DNA of 64,000 nucleotides from Flavobacterium sp. KACC 22761 (GTDB taxonomy: Bacteria; Bacteroidota; Bacteroidia; Flavobacteriales; Flavobacteriaceae), in contig NZ_CP139148.1 of NCBI RefSeq assembly GCF_034058155.1, positions 4,712,001 to 4,776,000 of the forward strand, read 5' to 3'. How positions within the stretch are numbered: position 1 is the first letter of the stretch; every line of letters starts with the position of its first letter. The notes under the pieces are model-generated. The model made no database searches, had not been told where the DNA came from, and saw only the letters and a program-made list of their open reading frames with translations. Shown here piece by piece: positions 63,666-64,000 of this stretch. The translations under genes and the position numbers were made by a program.

Positions 63666-64000
63666 ATGATAAAAAAACTATTTCCTATAAACCTCCATAA
63701 CTTACTTTTTTATTTTTTGCTTTTTCTTCCTTTATTGCATTTCTGGGGTGCAGGCAGAATGTACATAAAACCAATTTTTCTCATTACGGTTAGCCTTACT
63801 GCTATTCTTTTTTTTAATAAAGCGAAATTGTTATTTCCAAATATTTGGACAAGTTTAGTAATTCAGTTGCTTATTTTATTCGCTTTTTCAAAGTTTTATT
63901 TTAATTGGGAAATTCAAATAATTCCTTATGTATACCTTTTGGCATTATTCCTATTTTATAAAATAGCAGTATTTTTTTTATCTTCCAACAAAAGTTCACA
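63666..64000 (+). CDS. Multi-pass membrane protein, 3' end outside window
   Basis: An ATG at 63666 opens a frame that runs off the window. The visible 111 residues are almost all hydrophobic helices: HNLLFYFLLFLPLLHFWGAG, IFLITVSLTAILFFNKAK, WTSLVIQLLILFAFSKFYF and VYLLALFLFYKIAVFFL. It resembles an integral membrane protein with four or more spans. The family is not recognised from this part. Confidence 0.55.
   Translation, partial: MIKKLFPINLHNLLFYFLLFLPLLHFWGAGRMYIKPIFLITVSLTAILFFNKAKLLFPNIWTSLVIQLLILFAFSKFYFNWEIQIIPYVYLLALFLFYKIAVFFLSSNKSS

Overview
The window is AT-rich chromosomal DNA that reads as a Flavobacterium-like member of the Bacteroidota. The signs are SusC/SusD-type glycan uptake genes, Bacteroidota-style promoters (-7 TAnnTTTG, -33 TTTG), many Bacteroidota lipoproteins, and intergenic inverted repeats between most operons. 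The genus is an inference from gene content. No rRNA, tRNA, CRISPR array or transposase gene was seen.

Layout, left to right. 1-1052: end of an RND efflux adaptor gene. 1346-3261: an overlapping two-gene cassette, a DGxQR (ParB/DUF262-like) protein followed by a protein with a HEPN-type RNase motif; this is the best candidate here for an undescribed defence or toxin-antitoxin module. 3632-8766: a frameshifted secreted protein, three paralogues of an unknown small protein (the middle one frameshifted) and three copies of a recurring structured non-coding element, interrupted by an AraC/DoxX/cupin group. 8940-10520: a secreted cupin and an SMP-30 lactonase. 11003-18043: a tripartite RND efflux operon (TetR, adaptor, pump, a 37-aa membrane peptide, outer membrane factor) with an array of five operator-like boxes. 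18428-22460: Crp-like regulator, acetyltransferase, DoxX-like, VOC, DinB and small membrane proteins. 22715-26045: GH130 phosphorylase plus glycosyltransferase. 26309-33282: an Mla-like lipid transport operon (permease, ATPase, MCE protein) continuing into AsmA-like, iron-permease-like and FAD oxidoreductase genes. 33443-39438: ATP-cone/nuclease fusion, beta-CASP metallo-beta-lactamase, P-type cation ATPase and universal stress protein. 39597-43313: AraC regulator, DNA glycosylase, membrane protein and outer membrane protein. 43586-55423: a polysaccharide utilisation locus (GH97, GH71/99-like, SusD, SusC, two surface proteins, divergent TPR regulator). 55535-58506: sterol-desaturase-type hydroxylase and glutamate dehydrogenase, the latter preceded by two Cys/Met-rich leader peptides and an intrinsic terminator.

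From about 59300 to 62260 the sequence is not believable as ordinary bacterial DNA. There is no G between 59335 and 61760, and 59815-60847 holds only A and C. It destroys the 5' end of an EamA transporter on its left and of an unknown gene on its right. Long open frames on the minus strand there exist only because a G/T-only strand cannot spell a stop codon. I read this block as a technical or synthetic fill. Single-base losses in homopolymers at 4182-4186 and 5634-5640 also hint at uncorrected indels. Normal sequence resumes after about 62260 with a hypothetical protein, two tiny similar membrane proteins and a membrane protein that runs off the end.
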